A program made the translations under genes and the position numbers. A DNA stretch of 64,000 nt, taken from the NCBI GenBank assembly GCA_016192135.1, contig JACPUR010000038.1, forward strand, positions 124,001-188,000, in the 5' to 3' direction. Each line of letters starts with the position of its first letter. Positions within the stretch are counted from its first letter, which is position 1. Shown one piece after another: positions 51,686 to 60,922 of this stretch. Below the pieces are notes generated by a model. It was not told where the DNA came from and did no database searches. It saw nothing but the letters and a program-made list of their open reading frames with translations. Origin of the DNA: Candidatus Tectomicrobia bacterium (GTDB taxonomy: Bacteria; UBA8248).

Positions 51686-52432
51686 CTACCCTCTCCTGCC
51701 ATCTTTCCGGGGGGGGGCGGCGGCCGTGCCGCTCCGTTTCGGCGCTTTTCCGCCCAGCAGATGCTCGATCAGGGCGCGCGCGGCGGGGCTGTCCCATTCC
51801 CGCGAGCCCATTCCCCAGGCGATGATCCGGCCCTCGCGGTCCACCACGTAGGTCGTGGGAAGGGCCCGGATCTGATACGTGTTCTTCACGTCATGGGCCG
51901 GGTCGAGGACGATGGGGAACGTCAGCTTCAGCTTCTCCGCGAAGCCCCGCACCTCGTCGATCTTCCCCTGGTCCACCGAGATGGCCACGATATCGAGCCC
52001 CCGGTCCTTGAACTCCGCGTAGAGGCGCTCCATGGCGGGCATCTCGCGGACGCAGGGCGGGCACCAGGTGGCCCAGAAATTCAGGAGCACCACCCTTCCG
52101 CGGTGCTGGGAGAGGGTGTGGTTCTGGCCCTCGGGGGTGCGGAGGAAGAAGTCCGGCGCCGCCGCCCGCTGGGGCTGGGAGAGCATGGACATCTTCGAGA
52201 AGACGTCGAGGGTCTCGGGCGGGAGGGCCGACCCCTTCTGGAACTTGAGGAGAAGGGAGCCGACGCGGTCGAGATTGGCGTAGCCCCATGCCAGGAGCGG
52301 GAGGAGCGCCAGCAGGAGGACGAGGGCCACCCATCCCCGCGCGCGCCGGCGCCTCGACCTGCGGCGGCCCAGGCCCTCCACGTTGTCCGCCAGGATCAGC
52401 TTCGGCGTGAATCCCATCTTCCTCGGCCTCAT
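51686..52432 (-). CDS. TlpA/CcmG-like membrane-anchored thioredoxin, copy 2
   Basis: 248 residues. An Arg-rich N-terminus, a membrane helix at about 34-52 (WVALVLLLALLPLLAWGYA), then the TlpA fold with NFWATWCPPCVREMPAM (C124, C127), VAISVDQGKIDEVRGFAEK and IRALPTTYVVDREGRI. Paralogous to the next gene; the C-terminal halves share the pattern GxxxWDSPxxxxxIEhlL. One of the two probably serves as CcmG, the other perhaps reduces CcmH or another client. 12 bp after ccmH. Confidence 0.88.
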   Translation of the reverse strand: MRPRKMGFTPKLILADNVEGLGRRRSRRRRARGWVALVLLLALLPLLAWGYANLDRVGSLLLKFQKGSALPPETLDVFSKMSMLSQPQRAAAPDFFLRTPEGQNHTLSQHRGRVVLLNFWATWCPPCVREMPAMERLYAEFKDRGLDIVAISVDQGKIDEVRGFAEKLKLTFPIVLDPAHDVKNTYQIRALPTTYVVDREGRIIAWGMGSREWDSPAARALIEHLLGGKAPKRSGTAAAPPRKDGRRG

Positions 52433-52444
52433 TCGGGGGCCCCG

Positions 52445-52957
52445 CTAGTTCCCGAAATCCTTCAACTCGCGCCGCAGGCGGTCCTCGAGAGGGTCTTCTC
52501 CCCCTCCCGCGCCCGCCTCTTCCTTTTCCGCCGGACGCTCCCGGCGCGCCCGGCCCCGCGCCGTCCACGCCCGCACCATCACGATCACCACGCCGAAGCC
52601 GGCGATGAGCCCCGCCAGCGGCAGGAGCCAGGCCGTGAGCAGGAAGCCCTCGGCCGGCGGCTGGGGCAGGACCGAGATCCCATATACATCAACAAAGTAG
52701 CGGACGATTTGTTCCTTCGTCTCGCCCGCCACCACCTTGCGGCGGACCAGCTCGCGGAGCTGGGCCCCCTCGGCGCTCGGGCAGTCGTGCAGGAGCTTGC
52801 CCGGGCACACGGGGCTCATGATGGCCCCCGTCACCTCGTCCACCGTGGTCTTGGGCTCCACGAAGGCCTTGGGCTCGGCGGCCCAGGCCCCCGGGGCGGC
52901 GAGGAGGAGCATTCCGCCCAGAAAGGGCGCCAGGAGGAGCCGGCCCGGAAACCTCAT
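52445..52957 (-). CDS. ccmH: CcmH-type cytochrome c biogenesis protein
   Basis: 170 residues: signal peptide or N-terminal anchor (1-27), periplasmic CcmH domain and a membrane helix near 98-120 (FLLTAWLLPLAGLIAGFGVVIVMVRAW). The redox pair is spaced as in the CPGKLLHDCPS variant (C51, C59) rather than the LRCxxC of E. coli CcmH; QLRELVRRKVVAGETKEQIVRYFVDVYG is the conserved three-helix part. ATG 52957 overlaps the ccmD stop as ATGA. It would reduce apocytochrome thiols for haem ligation. Confidence 0.85.
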   Translation of the reverse strand: MRFPGRLLLAPFLGGMLLLAAPGAWAAEPKAFVEPKTTVDEVTGAIMSPVCPGKLLHDCPSAEGAQLRELVRRKVVAGETKEQIVRYFVDVYGISVLPQPPAEGFLLTAWLLPLAGLIAGFGVVIVMVRAWTARGRARRERPAEKEEAGAGGGEDPLEDRLRRELKDFGN

Positions 52958-53088
52958 CCCCTGTCCTCTCGCGGCGGCCGGGACCGCCCGAGCTCGCGGC
53001 TCAGGCGGGCGCTGCGCTCCCACAGCGTCCACCAATAGTACCCGATGCCGATGATCGTGACCGCGTAGGCCGCGGCGACGTATCCCAT
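52954..53088 (-). CDS. ccmD: CcmD-like small membrane protein
   Basis: 44 residues, one helix (GYVAAAYAVTIIGIGYYWW) followed by a basic tail (ERSARLSRELGRSR). It fits CcmD, which helps release holo-CcmE from the CcmABC complex. It begins one base after the ccmC stop and overlaps the ccmH start by 4 bp. Position, length and topology support it; sequence conservation in CcmD is low in any case. Confidence 0.8.
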   Translation of the reverse strand: MGYVAAAYAVTIIGIGYYWWTLWERSARLSRELGRSRPPREDRG

Positions 53089-53089
53089 G

Positions 53090-53842
53090 TCAGCCTCCCG
53101 CGCCGGCGTGCGCGGCCTCGGCCCGCGCCTGCAGGCGCTCGATGGCCGTCCGCTTCCGGACGAAGTAGATGAAGAGCAGCGTGAAAGCCAGCAGGCAGCT
53201 CCACAGCGCCACGTGCATGGTGGCCGGGAGCTCGCCCATCCCCCCCCTGCGCAGCACCACCGGGCCCGGGTGCAGCGTCCGCCACCACACCACCGAGAGA
53301 TGGGTGATGGGGACGTTGATGAACCCCGCGATGCCCAGCACGGCGGCGAAGCGCGCCCGCTGGTCCGGGTCGGTCATGTAGGCCCGCAGCATCAGGTAGC
53401 CCACGTAGATGAGCCAGAGGATGAGGGAGGTCGTCAGGCGCGGGTCCCAGGTCCACCACACCCCCCAGATGGGCCGCGCCCAGATGGGCCCGGTGATGAG
53501 GACCAGGGTGGCGAAGAGCACCCCCACCTCGGCGCAGGCGTGCGCCCGGATGTCGTCGTTCTCCCCCCGCCAGGCGAGGTAGCGCACCGAGAAGATGAAG
53601 ACCAGGAAGAACGCGAAGAAGGCGATCCAGGCGGCCGGCACATGCACGTAGAAGATGCGCTGGGGCGGCCCCTGGAAGCGGTCCGTCCCGGCGATGAAGA
53701 GCCCGGCGTAGATGCCGAAGACGAGGAGAGCCGCCGCCGCCAGGCCCAGCCAGCGATCCCTGCCCTCGTCCTTGGCGGCGAGGATCAGCAGCAGGGCCGC
53801 CGCTCCGGTGACGCCGAGGAACAGACCCGCGTCGCTTCCCAC
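53090..53842 (-). CDS. ccmC: Haem exporter/handling protein CcmC
   Basis: 250 residues, six membrane helices, haem-handling protein of the HHP superfamily. The tryptophan-rich WWD motif is GVWWTWDPRLTTSLILWLIYVGYL; flanking His ligands are in YVHVPAAWIAF and THLSVVWWRTLHPGP. It loads haem on CcmE. The start is GTG 53842 behind GGGGAGGATGAGGG. It follows ccmB after 65 bp and precedes ccmD by one base. Confidence 0.93.
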   Translation of the reverse strand: MGSDAGLFLGVTGAAALLLILAAKDEGRDRWLGLAAAALLVFGIYAGLFIAGTDRFQGPPQRIFYVHVPAAWIAFFAFFLVFIFSVRYLAWRGENDDIRAHACAEVGVLFATLVLITGPIWARPIWGVWWTWDPRLTTSLILWLIYVGYLMLRAYMTDPDQRARFAAVLGIAGFINVPITHLSVVWWRTLHPGPVVLRRGGMGELPATMHVALWSCLLAFTLLFIYFVRKRTAIERLQARAEAAHAGAGG

Positions 53843-53907
53843 CCCTCATCCTCCCCCGGAACCGATCTGATGCAAAAACTTAAGTTTCACCGGAAAAAAC
53901 ATTGAAA

Positions 53908-54597
53908 TCAATCGGCTATAACGAACTCGAAAGCCAGCGCCGATGCTATCACGAACATCACGTCGTACACAACGAGGAGGCGCACCCAGTCTCCCGCGTC
54001 CGCCCATCCCCGCCCCCCCAGGAAGGCCGCCGTCCCCTTCACGGCCGCGATCAGCACGGGGACCAGGAGGGGGAACATGAGCACCGGGAGAAGCACCTCC
54101 CGCGTCCGGGTGCGCACGCTCATGGCCGCGAAGAGCGTGCCCACCGCCGCGATCCCCACCGTGGCCGCCCCGGCGACCAGGGCCAGCTCGAGGGCCGCCT
54201 GGCCCACCGGCGCCCGGTAGAGGACCGCCAGGGCCGCGAACCCGGCCGCCTCCATCCCCGCCATCAGGATAAGGATCGAGGCCATCTTCCCCAGGAAGAG
54301 CGCCGCGGGCTCGGCCGGGCTCAGCCGCATCATGGTGAAGCCCTCGCTCTCCCGCTCCACCCCCATGGACCGCGAGAGGCCCACCACCGAGGCGAAGAGG
54401 AAGGCCACCCACAGGATGCCCGCCTGCACCGCGCCCGGCTCGCCGCTGGGGCCGCCCTCGGGGCCGAAGGCGAAGCTGAAGAGGGCCAGGACAAGCAGGG
54501 AGAAGACGAGCATGATGACGAAGCTCTCCTTCGCCCGCCGCTCCAGCCGGAGGTCCTTCTCCACGACCGCCCACACCACTTCCAGGAACCGGCTCAG
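53908..54597 (-). CDS. ccmB: Haem exporter permease CcmB (probable CTG start)
   Basis: 229 residues, six membrane helices: SRFLEVVWAVVEKDLRLERRAKESF at the start, then LVFSLLVLALFSFAF, GILWVAFLFASVVGLSRSM, ERESEGFTMMRLSPAEPAALFLGKM (the CcmB signature region), and VLLPVLMFPLLVPVLIAAVKG. The homologous N-terminus starts before any ATG/GTG/TTG: a CTG at 54597 has GGGAGGGG at the right distance and overlaps the ccmA stop as CTGA, so I place the start there. GTG 54579, without a good Shine-Dalgarno, is the conservative alternative. With CcmA it forms the ABC-type complex for haem transfer to CcmE. Confidence 0.9.
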   Translation of the reverse strand: MSRFLEVVWAVVEKDLRLERRAKESFVIMLVFSLLVLALFSFAFGPEGGPSGEPGAVQAGILWVAFLFASVVGLSRSMGVERESEGFTMMRLSPAEPAALFLGKMASILILMAGMEAAGFAALAVLYRAPVGQAALELALVAGAATVGIAAVGTLFAAMSVRTRTREVLLPVLMFPLLVPVLIAAVKGTAAFLGGRGWADAGDWVRLLVVYDVMFVIASALAFEFVIAD

Positions 54598-55289
54598 GCC
54601 GCCCCCTCCCGCGCCGCGGCGCCCTGAAGGACGCTCCGGAACGCCCCCGCCTCCCCGGCGGGCACCCGCATGGCCACCCGCCCCCCGGCCAGCAGGGCCG
54701 CCTCCTTGGCGATGGCGCCGGCCCGCTCCGGATCGTGGGTCGTGAAGACGAGGAGGCGCTTCCCGCCGCCCATGTAGCCGTTCACGAGGCGCTCGAGGCG
54801 GTCCGCCGCCCGCACGTCCAGGCCCGAGAAGGGCTCGTCCAGGAGGAGGACGTCCGGGGCGTGGAGGAGGGCCCGGCAGAGGGAGGCCCGCTGGCGGAGC
54901 CCCTGGCTCAGGTAGCGGACGGGCTCGTCCAGGCGCTCGGCCAGGCCGAGCCATTCGCCCACCTCCTCGATCCGCTCGGCGCGGCCCTGGCGCGGCAGGC
55001 CGAAGAGCTTGGCCGCGAACTCGAGGTTCTCCCGGAGGGTCAGGGAGGGGTACAGGAGCGGGTCGTGGCCCACGAGGCCGATCCGGCCGCGGTCCGGGGC
55101 GGCGCCGTCGAGCCTCACCTGCCCCGCCGTGGGCCGGAGCAAGCCGGCCAGCATCTTGAGGAGGGTGGACTTGCCCGCTCCGTTCGATCCGAGGAGGGCC
55201 AGGGAGCAGCCCCAGGGCATGGCCAGGTTGACTTCTCTCAGGGCCCAGCGCCAGCCGTAGCGCCGGCTCAGGCCCGCGGCCTCGAGCAT
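54594..55289 (-). CDS. ccmA: Haem exporter ATP-binding protein CcmA
   Basis: 231 residues. Walker A LALLGSNGAGKSTLLKM, signature YLSQGLRQRASLCRALL, Walker B VLLLDEPFSGLD, H-loop VFTTHDPER. Short LARALL-type ABC ATPase as in CcmA. ATG 55289 (MLEAAGLSRRYGW) is at the point where homology starts. It lies five bases after the stop of the upstream unknown gene and is coupled to ccmB. Confidence 0.92.
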   Translation of the reverse strand: MLEAAGLSRRYGWRWALREVNLAMPWGCSLALLGSNGAGKSTLLKMLAGLLRPTAGQVRLDGAAPDRGRIGLVGHDPLLYPSLTLRENLEFAAKLFGLPRQGRAERIEEVGEWLGLAERLDEPVRYLSQGLRQRASLCRALLHAPDVLLLDEPFSGLDVRAADRLERLVNGYMGGGKRLLVFTTHDPERAGAIAKEAALLAGGRVAMRVPAGEAGAFRSVLQGAAAREGAA

Positions 55290-55294
55290 CGGGG

Positions 55295-56263
55295 TCACCC
55301 GCCCGAGAGTTCGCGCAGGCGGGCGAAGCGCGGGCGGCGCTCCCGGCCGTGCTCGCCGGGCGAGATATTGCCCTGGGCCAGGCGGTCGTCCAGGGCGGCG
55401 ATCTGGCGCAGCAGCGCCTCCCGCTCCACCCGAAGGGAGAGCGACTGGTTCCGCCGCCCTCTCACCCAGAGGGCCACCCCCCCACCCACGAGCAGGAAAG
55501 CGCCTCCCGCCGCGTAGAACATCCAAAGCTCCCCGCCCGAGGCGGGCGCCTGGATGTGGAAGCGGACGGTGGAGCCGGCCTTGGCGGGGCCCAGGAAACG
55601 TTCGTACTGCCGCTCCTGGAAGGTGACGGGGTCCTGGGGGGTGAATCCCGTGGCCGAGGCCTGGACGCGGTCCTTCTCGTAGAGGAGGACGAAGTTCTCG
55701 GTCCCGTAGAGGAGGGGTTTCTCGACAGTGATGCCGCCGTACTCATCCGCCAGCTTGTAGAGGTAGACCACCATCTTCCGCCCGGGCGGGATGGGCTCCG
55801 TGGTGCTGATCTCGGAGCCCATGGCCTTGAGCAGGCTCGGGTCCAGGCCGTGCGGCGCGGCCTCCATCCGGGCGTCCGGATTGCGCACGTTGCTGCTCCG
55901 CGCGAGGGCGAGGCGCATGGTGGGCGACCCGTCCTTCGAGACGACGGTGGCCTTCCCCTTGTTCTCGAAGTCGAGAAGCTCCATGACCTCGTAGAAACCC
56001 TTGTCCAGCCGCACGAAGATCAGGTGCCGGAACAAGACGATGGAGGACGTGTCGAAGCTGGTCGGGCCCTCGATTTTCTTGCCGGCTTCGGGCGCCGGGG
56101 GAGCTCCCTGCGTCTGGGTGGAGCCGCCGGGGGCGGCGCCGGGAAAAGCGGCGGCGGGCGGAAGGGAGGCCGCGAGAAGCACCCCCAGGAGAAGGGCCGC
56201 CGCCATGGCGGGAAGGAAACCGGGCGGCACGCGGCGCATGAGGGCGCGGGAGAACGGGGTCAT
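55295..56263 (-). CDS. Unknown membrane-anchored periplasmic protein of the ccm operon
   Basis: 322 residues. A signal peptide or anchor (about 15-40, LPAMAAALLLGVLLAASLPPAAA), then a periplasmic beta-rich region (residues 60-235: HLIFVRLDKGFYEVMELLDFENKGKATVV, GLDPSLLKAMGSEISTTEPIPPGRKMVVYLYKL), a second membrane helix (about 248-268, WMFYAAGGAFLLVGGGVALWV) and a cytoplasmic coiled-coil-like tail. The start overlaps the previous stop (ATGA) and the end lies five bases before ccmA, so it belongs to cytochrome c maturation in this lineage. No standard Ccm name fits. Confidence 0.72.
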   Translation of the reverse strand: MTPFSRALMRRVPPGFLPAMAAALLLGVLLAASLPPAAAFPGAAPGGSTQTQGAPPAPEAGKKIEGPTSFDTSSIVLFRHLIFVRLDKGFYEVMELLDFENKGKATVVSKDGSPTMRLALARSSNVRNPDARMEAAPHGLDPSLLKAMGSEISTTEPIPPGRKMVVYLYKLADEYGGITVEKPLLYGTENFVLLYEKDRVQASATGFTPQDPVTFQERQYERFLGPAKAGSTVRFHIQAPASGGELWMFYAAGGAFLLVGGGVALWVRGRRNQSLSLRVEREALLRQIAALDDRLAQGNISPGEHGRERRPRFARLRELSGG

Positions 56264-56880
56264 TTGAGCTTGAACCCGCAGGCGGCGCAGAAGTTGTGGC
56301 TCTCCCCGGCCTTCGCCCCGCAGGAGGGGCAGAACCGGGCGGCCGACGCGGCCCTCGGCTTGGCCGCTGGCCGCGGGGCGGGCTTGGGGGCGCCCTCGGC
56401 GGGCTTCACCTTGCGGTAGGCGAGGATCTCCTCCTCCAGCCGGGCGTCGAGCGAATCTTCCGCGCTTTCCTCTTCTTCATCTTCCTCCCCGGCCGCCTCG
56501 GCGCCCGCCGCGAACTGTTCGGCCGCGAGGCCGGCCTCGCGCTCATCGATCCGAACCGGGACGGCGCCTTCCTCCACCCCTCGCGCCTCGAGCTTGCGGA
56601 GCACCTCCAGCGCCCGGGCGCGGGCTCCCTCCATCATCTGGGCGAAGTCCTCGTCCGAGAGCTTCCCCATCTGCCGGTCGAACTCGATGTCCATGATGCT
56701 CTTGTAGGCCTGATCGCGCTCCAGGAGCAGGCGCGTGATCTCGTGCTCGCGCGTCTCGCGGCCGTTCGCATCGGGCAGGACGCTCCCGGCGTCCTCGGGA
56801 GGCCGGACCAGCGGCCAGACCGCGTACAGGAACGAGGACGCCACGGTGAGGCCCACGATGCCGGTGGTCAGGATTTCCAC
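56260..56880 (-). CDS. CcmI-like protein with C-terminal zinc ribbon
   Basis: 206 residues. An N-terminal membrane helix (TTGIVGLTVASSFLYAVWPLV), then LLLERDQAYKSIMDIEFDRQMGKLSDEDFAQMME, which matches the CcmI-type motif (LLEEKxRxLxAIxDLEFDxxxGKxSxxDY). An acidic Ala/Pro linker leads to a zinc ribbon at the C-terminus (FCPSCGAKAGESHNFCAACGFKLK, four Cys). GTG 56880, three bases after the ccmF stop. It could act as an apocytochrome-handling factor; the zinc ribbon is not part of classical CcmI. Confidence 0.75.
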   Translation of the reverse strand: MEILTTGIVGLTVASSFLYAVWPLVRPPEDAGSVLPDANGRETREHEITRLLLERDQAYKSIMDIEFDRQMGKLSDEDFAQMMEGARARALEVLRKLEARGVEEGAVPVRIDEREAGLAAEQFAAGAEAAGEEDEEEESAEDSLDARLEEEILAYRKVKPAEGAPKPAPRPAAKPRAASAARFCPSCGAKAGESHNFCAACGFKLK

Positions 56881-56883
56881 GGG

Positions 56884-58911
56884 CTACTCCGCCGCCGCGG
56901 GCGTGGGGGACTTGTCCGGGGCACGGTAGTCCCCCTCGCTTCCGTAGGCGGAAGGGAGAGCCCGCCGCCTCCGGCCCCAGCGCTCGGGGAAGAAGCATAT
57001 CAGGGAGCCCAGCGTGAAGATGATGCCTCCCATCCAGACCCAGTTGAGCAGGGGATTGATCATGAAGCGGAAGGTGGCCCCGTCCTCGCCGGCCTCGGCG
57101 AAGACGGCATAGATGTCCGAGGCGAAGCCGCGCCGGATGCCCGCCTCGGTGGTGGGCTGGGGCGGGGTGAAGTAGAGCCGCTTCTCGGGCTCGATCTCGC
57201 CCATCCGGCGGCCCCCCTGGTAGACGGCCAGCTTGGCGAAGGCCGAGGTGTACTGGGAATTCCGCGTCTCCCGCAGGCCCTCGAAGCGGAGCCGGATGCC
57301 GTTCATGGAGAAGCTCTCGCCGGGACGCAGGCGCACTTCGCCCACCTGCTGGTAGGCCGAGGAGGCCGCTATCCCGATGAAGAGGATGGCCATCCCCAGG
57401 TGGACGATGTAGCCCCCGAAGCGGCGCTTGTTGCGCATGGTGAGCTCCCAGAAGGCCGTCCAGGCGTTCTCCCCCTGATGCCGCACCCGCGCGGAGACGC
57501 CGCGGTAGTACTCGAGCCAGATGGTGGCGACCGAGAAGATGGAGAGGGCGATGGCGAGAACGGCGAAGACGTGCGTCACCCCGAAGAGGAGCAGGGTGGC
57601 CAGCCCCCCCGCCGCGACCACCGAGGGGTAGACGAAGCTCTTCTGGAACTGCTTGCCGGAGGTCCGGCGCCAGGCGAGGAGCGGGGACGCCCCCGCCAGG
57701 AAGATGAGGAGGATGGCGATGGGCACGTTCACCTGGTTGAAGAAGGGCGGGCCCACCGTCACCTTGATGCCCTTCACCGCCTCGGACACCACGGGGAAGA
57801 TGGTCCCCCAGAAGACGGCGAAGGTCATCCCCACCAGGACCACGTTGTTGAGCAGGAAGCTCGCCTCGCGCGAGAAGAAGCTCTCCATCTCGTGCTCGCT
57901 CCTAAGGAGGGGGAGGCGCCAGATGACGAGCCCGAACGAGACGGCCAGGGCGATGGCGAGGTAGGCGAGGAACGCCCAGCCGAAGCTGCTGCTGGCGAAG
58001 GCGTGCACGCTCGAGATGATGCCGCTGCGGGTCAGGAAGGTGCCGAAGATGGTGAGGGCGTAGGTCATGATGATGAGGGAGACGTTCCACACCTTCAGCA
58101 TCCCCCGCTTCTCCTGGATCATGACGGAGTGGAGGAAGGCGGTGCCGGTGAGCCAGGGCATCAGGCTCGCGTTCTCGACGGGATCCCACGCCCAGTAGCC
58201 GCCCCACCCGAGCTCCTTGTAGGCCCAGGCCCCGCCCAGCAGGATCCCGATCCCCAGGAAAAACCAGGCGAAGAGCGTCCAGCGGCGGGTGGAGGTGATC
58301 CAGTCGGTGTCGAGCTTGCCGCTCACCAGGGCGCCGATGCAGAAGGCGAACGGCACGGCGAAGCCCACGAAGCCCAGGTAGAGGTTGGGCGGATGGATCA
58401 CCATCCCCCAGTCCTGGAGGAGCGGGTTGAGCCCCTTGCCGTCCGGGGGAGGCGTGGGCAGGGTCGCGAAGGGCGGGGTGATGAAGGCGAGGATGGTCAG
58501 GAAGAACAGCGCCGTCACCATGAGGGTGGCGGTCACGTAGGGCATCAGGACCTGGTTGCGGCCGCGGTTCTGGACGATGACGGTGAAGGAGAAGATGCAG
58601 AGCAGGAGCACCCAGAGGAGGAGGCTCCCCTCCTGCCCGCCCCAGAAGGCGCTGAAGCGGTAGAAGGCGTTCAGCTGGTTGTCGACGTGGCCGGCCACGT
58701 ACTCGACGCGGTAGTCGCGAGCCAGGAGGAGCCACAAGAGGGCGATGCTCGCCGCCGTGACCAGGCCGAAGACGGCCATCGCGGCGTTGCGGCCCGCGAG
58801 GATGAAGTCGGCCCTCCGGCTGAGGCCCCCCCATACGGAGGCGATGACGCTGAAGATGGCCAGCACGAAGGCGGCCGTGATGCCGTAGCTGCCGAGCTCG
58901 ATGAAGAGCAA
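56884..58911 (-). CDS. ccmF: Cytochrome c haem lyase subunit CcmF
   Basis: 675 residues, about 14-15 membrane helices, the core of the haem ligation complex. The WWD motif is GAWAYKELGWGGYWAWDPVENASLMPWLTGTAFLHSVM, and His ligands occur in VIHPPNLYLGF and further on near THVFAVLAIAL. A large periplasmic loop sits near the C-terminus (YQQVGEVRLRPGESFSMNGIRLRF). The start is TTG 58911 with AGGAG six bases upstream. Second gene of the operon, after ccmE. Confidence 0.94.
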   Translation of the reverse strand: MLFIELGSYGITAAFVLAIFSVIASVWGGLSRRADFILAGRNAAMAVFGLVTAASIALLWLLLARDYRVEYVAGHVDNQLNAFYRFSAFWGGQEGSLLLWVLLLCIFSFTVIVQNRGRNQVLMPYVTATLMVTALFFLTILAFITPPFATLPTPPPDGKGLNPLLQDWGMVIHPPNLYLGFVGFAVPFAFCIGALVSGKLDTDWITSTRRWTLFAWFFLGIGILLGGAWAYKELGWGGYWAWDPVENASLMPWLTGTAFLHSVMIQEKRGMLKVWNVSLIIMTYALTIFGTFLTRSGIISSVHAFASSSFGWAFLAYLAIALAVSFGLVIWRLPLLRSEHEMESFFSREASFLLNNVVLVGMTFAVFWGTIFPVVSEAVKGIKVTVGPPFFNQVNVPIAILLIFLAGASPLLAWRRTSGKQFQKSFVYPSVVAAGGLATLLLFGVTHVFAVLAIALSIFSVATIWLEYYRGVSARVRHQGENAWTAFWELTMRNKRRFGGYIVHLGMAILFIGIAASSAYQQVGEVRLRPGESFSMNGIRLRFEGLRETRNSQYTSAFAKLAVYQGGRRMGEIEPEKRLYFTPPQPTTEAGIRRGFASDIYAVFAEAGEDGATFRFMINPLLNWVWMGGIIFTLGSLICFFPERWGRRRRALPSAYGSEGDYRAPDKSPTPAAAE

Positions 58912-58994
58912 GGGGCTCTCCTGAAAGCGCGGAATTGGTAGGCGGGACCACGCCGCGCGCGAAAATAGTTACTTTTACTTGTGCGGGGAGCCCC

Positions 58995-59450
58995 TTATTC
59001 TTTCGTGGCCCGCTCGACCATCTTCTGGTGTTCCTGGGGGATGGCCTCGCCCTTCGCCTTCATCTCCTCGAATTTGGAGGGGCAGGCCACCATCAGGTTC
59101 TTGGCCACCAGGGTGCCGGACTCGTCCAGCTTGCCCTCGGCGATGACCGGGAAGCCGTTCTCCAGGAGGTCGGGAGGGACGCCCCGGTAGCTCACCGCCA
59201 GGGTCTGCTTCTCGCCCTGGAGGCGGAAAGCCAGTCCCATGGCCTGGGGATTTCGGGTGATCGTCTTGGGCACCACCTTCCCCTGGACGCGGATCCCCTG
59301 CCCGTTCAGCGAGGCCGCCTTCGTGGCCGCCTCGTCCACTGTCATGAAATAAACGAAATTGTCGCTGCGGAAGCCTGAAACGGCGAGATACAGGAACGCG
59401 CTGACGACCACGATACCTGCAATGATGAACTTGGCCCGCTGAGGGGTCAT
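58995..59450 (-). CDS. ccmE: Haem chaperone CcmE, CxxxY-type variant
   Basis: 151 residues: membrane helix at about 8-25 (FIIAGIVVVSAFLYLAV), then the OB-fold haem chaperone domain (VQGKVVPKTITRNPQAMGLAFRL, GVPPDLLENGFPVIAEGKL). The haem-attachment segment reads LVAKNLMVACPSKFEEM: C123 occupies the place of the His of HxxxY CcmE, and F127 that of the Tyr (CxxxF). Cys-type CcmE is known from some Deltaproteobacteria and archaea. ATG 59450 (MTPQRAKF) with GGAG is preferred over ATG 59462. First gene of the ccm operon. Confidence 0.9.
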   Translation of the reverse strand: MTPQRAKFIIAGIVVVSAFLYLAVSGFRSDNFVYFMTVDEAATKAASLNGQGIRVQGKVVPKTITRNPQAMGLAFRLQGEKQTLAVSYRGVPPDLLENGFPVIAEGKLDESGTLVAKNLMVACPSKFEEMKAKGEAIPQEHQKMVERATKE

Positions 59451-59505
59451 TCTCGTCTCCATCCTGCTGCCGGGGGGTTAAGGCCGACCCACCTTGGAAT
59501 TTAAG

Positions 59506-59532
59506 ATTATACCCTCCGAGAGAATCTTTCAA
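59506..59532 (-). promoter_or_regulatory. Candidate promoter of the ccm operon
   Basis: On the minus strand a perfect TATAAT (59506-59511) is preceded by TTGAAA (59527-59532) with a 15-bp spacer, about 55 bp before the ccmE start. The short spacer is a weakness; the surrounding 59480-59580 stretch is the most AT-rich in the neighbourhood. Confidence 0.5.
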
Positions 59533-59583
59533 GACCGCGAAACCCGATTTGAGACATTTTCTTCCGATTTCTCACAACTGCTG

Positions 59584-59623
59584 ATAAAACAGCGCCCCCG
59601 GGGGATCGGTTCCCGCCGGGGGC
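59584..59623 (-). terminator. Rho-independent terminator of ilvC
   Basis: On the minus strand GCCCCCGG (59616-59623) pairs with CCGGGGGC (59594-59601), followed by GCTGTTTTATC. It starts 12 bp after the ilvC stop and would also insulate the ccm operon from ilvC transcription. Confidence 0.8.
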
Positions 59624-59634
59624 ACCGCTTGAGG

Positions 59635-60663
<1,029 letters not shown>

Positions 60664-60922
60664 TGCTTTCGTCCTCCTGGTTTGATCGGCTGTCCGCGCG
60701 GACCGGCGTGATCGAAAAGGCGCAGGGACCGCTTTGATTTTCCCGACATTCCCCGCCGTGAAAGGCTCCATACTCTAGGAGCGGCGGCGCGGGGCGTCAA
60801 GGCGGCGGCGCGGGGAACCGCCCGGCCCCGGAACGCCGCCTTGACACGCGCCCGGCGATGAAAGTCTTATTATTCGAGCGGCGCGCGCCCTCCCCGCCCG
60901 TCTTCCCGCACAGGAGGCCTTC

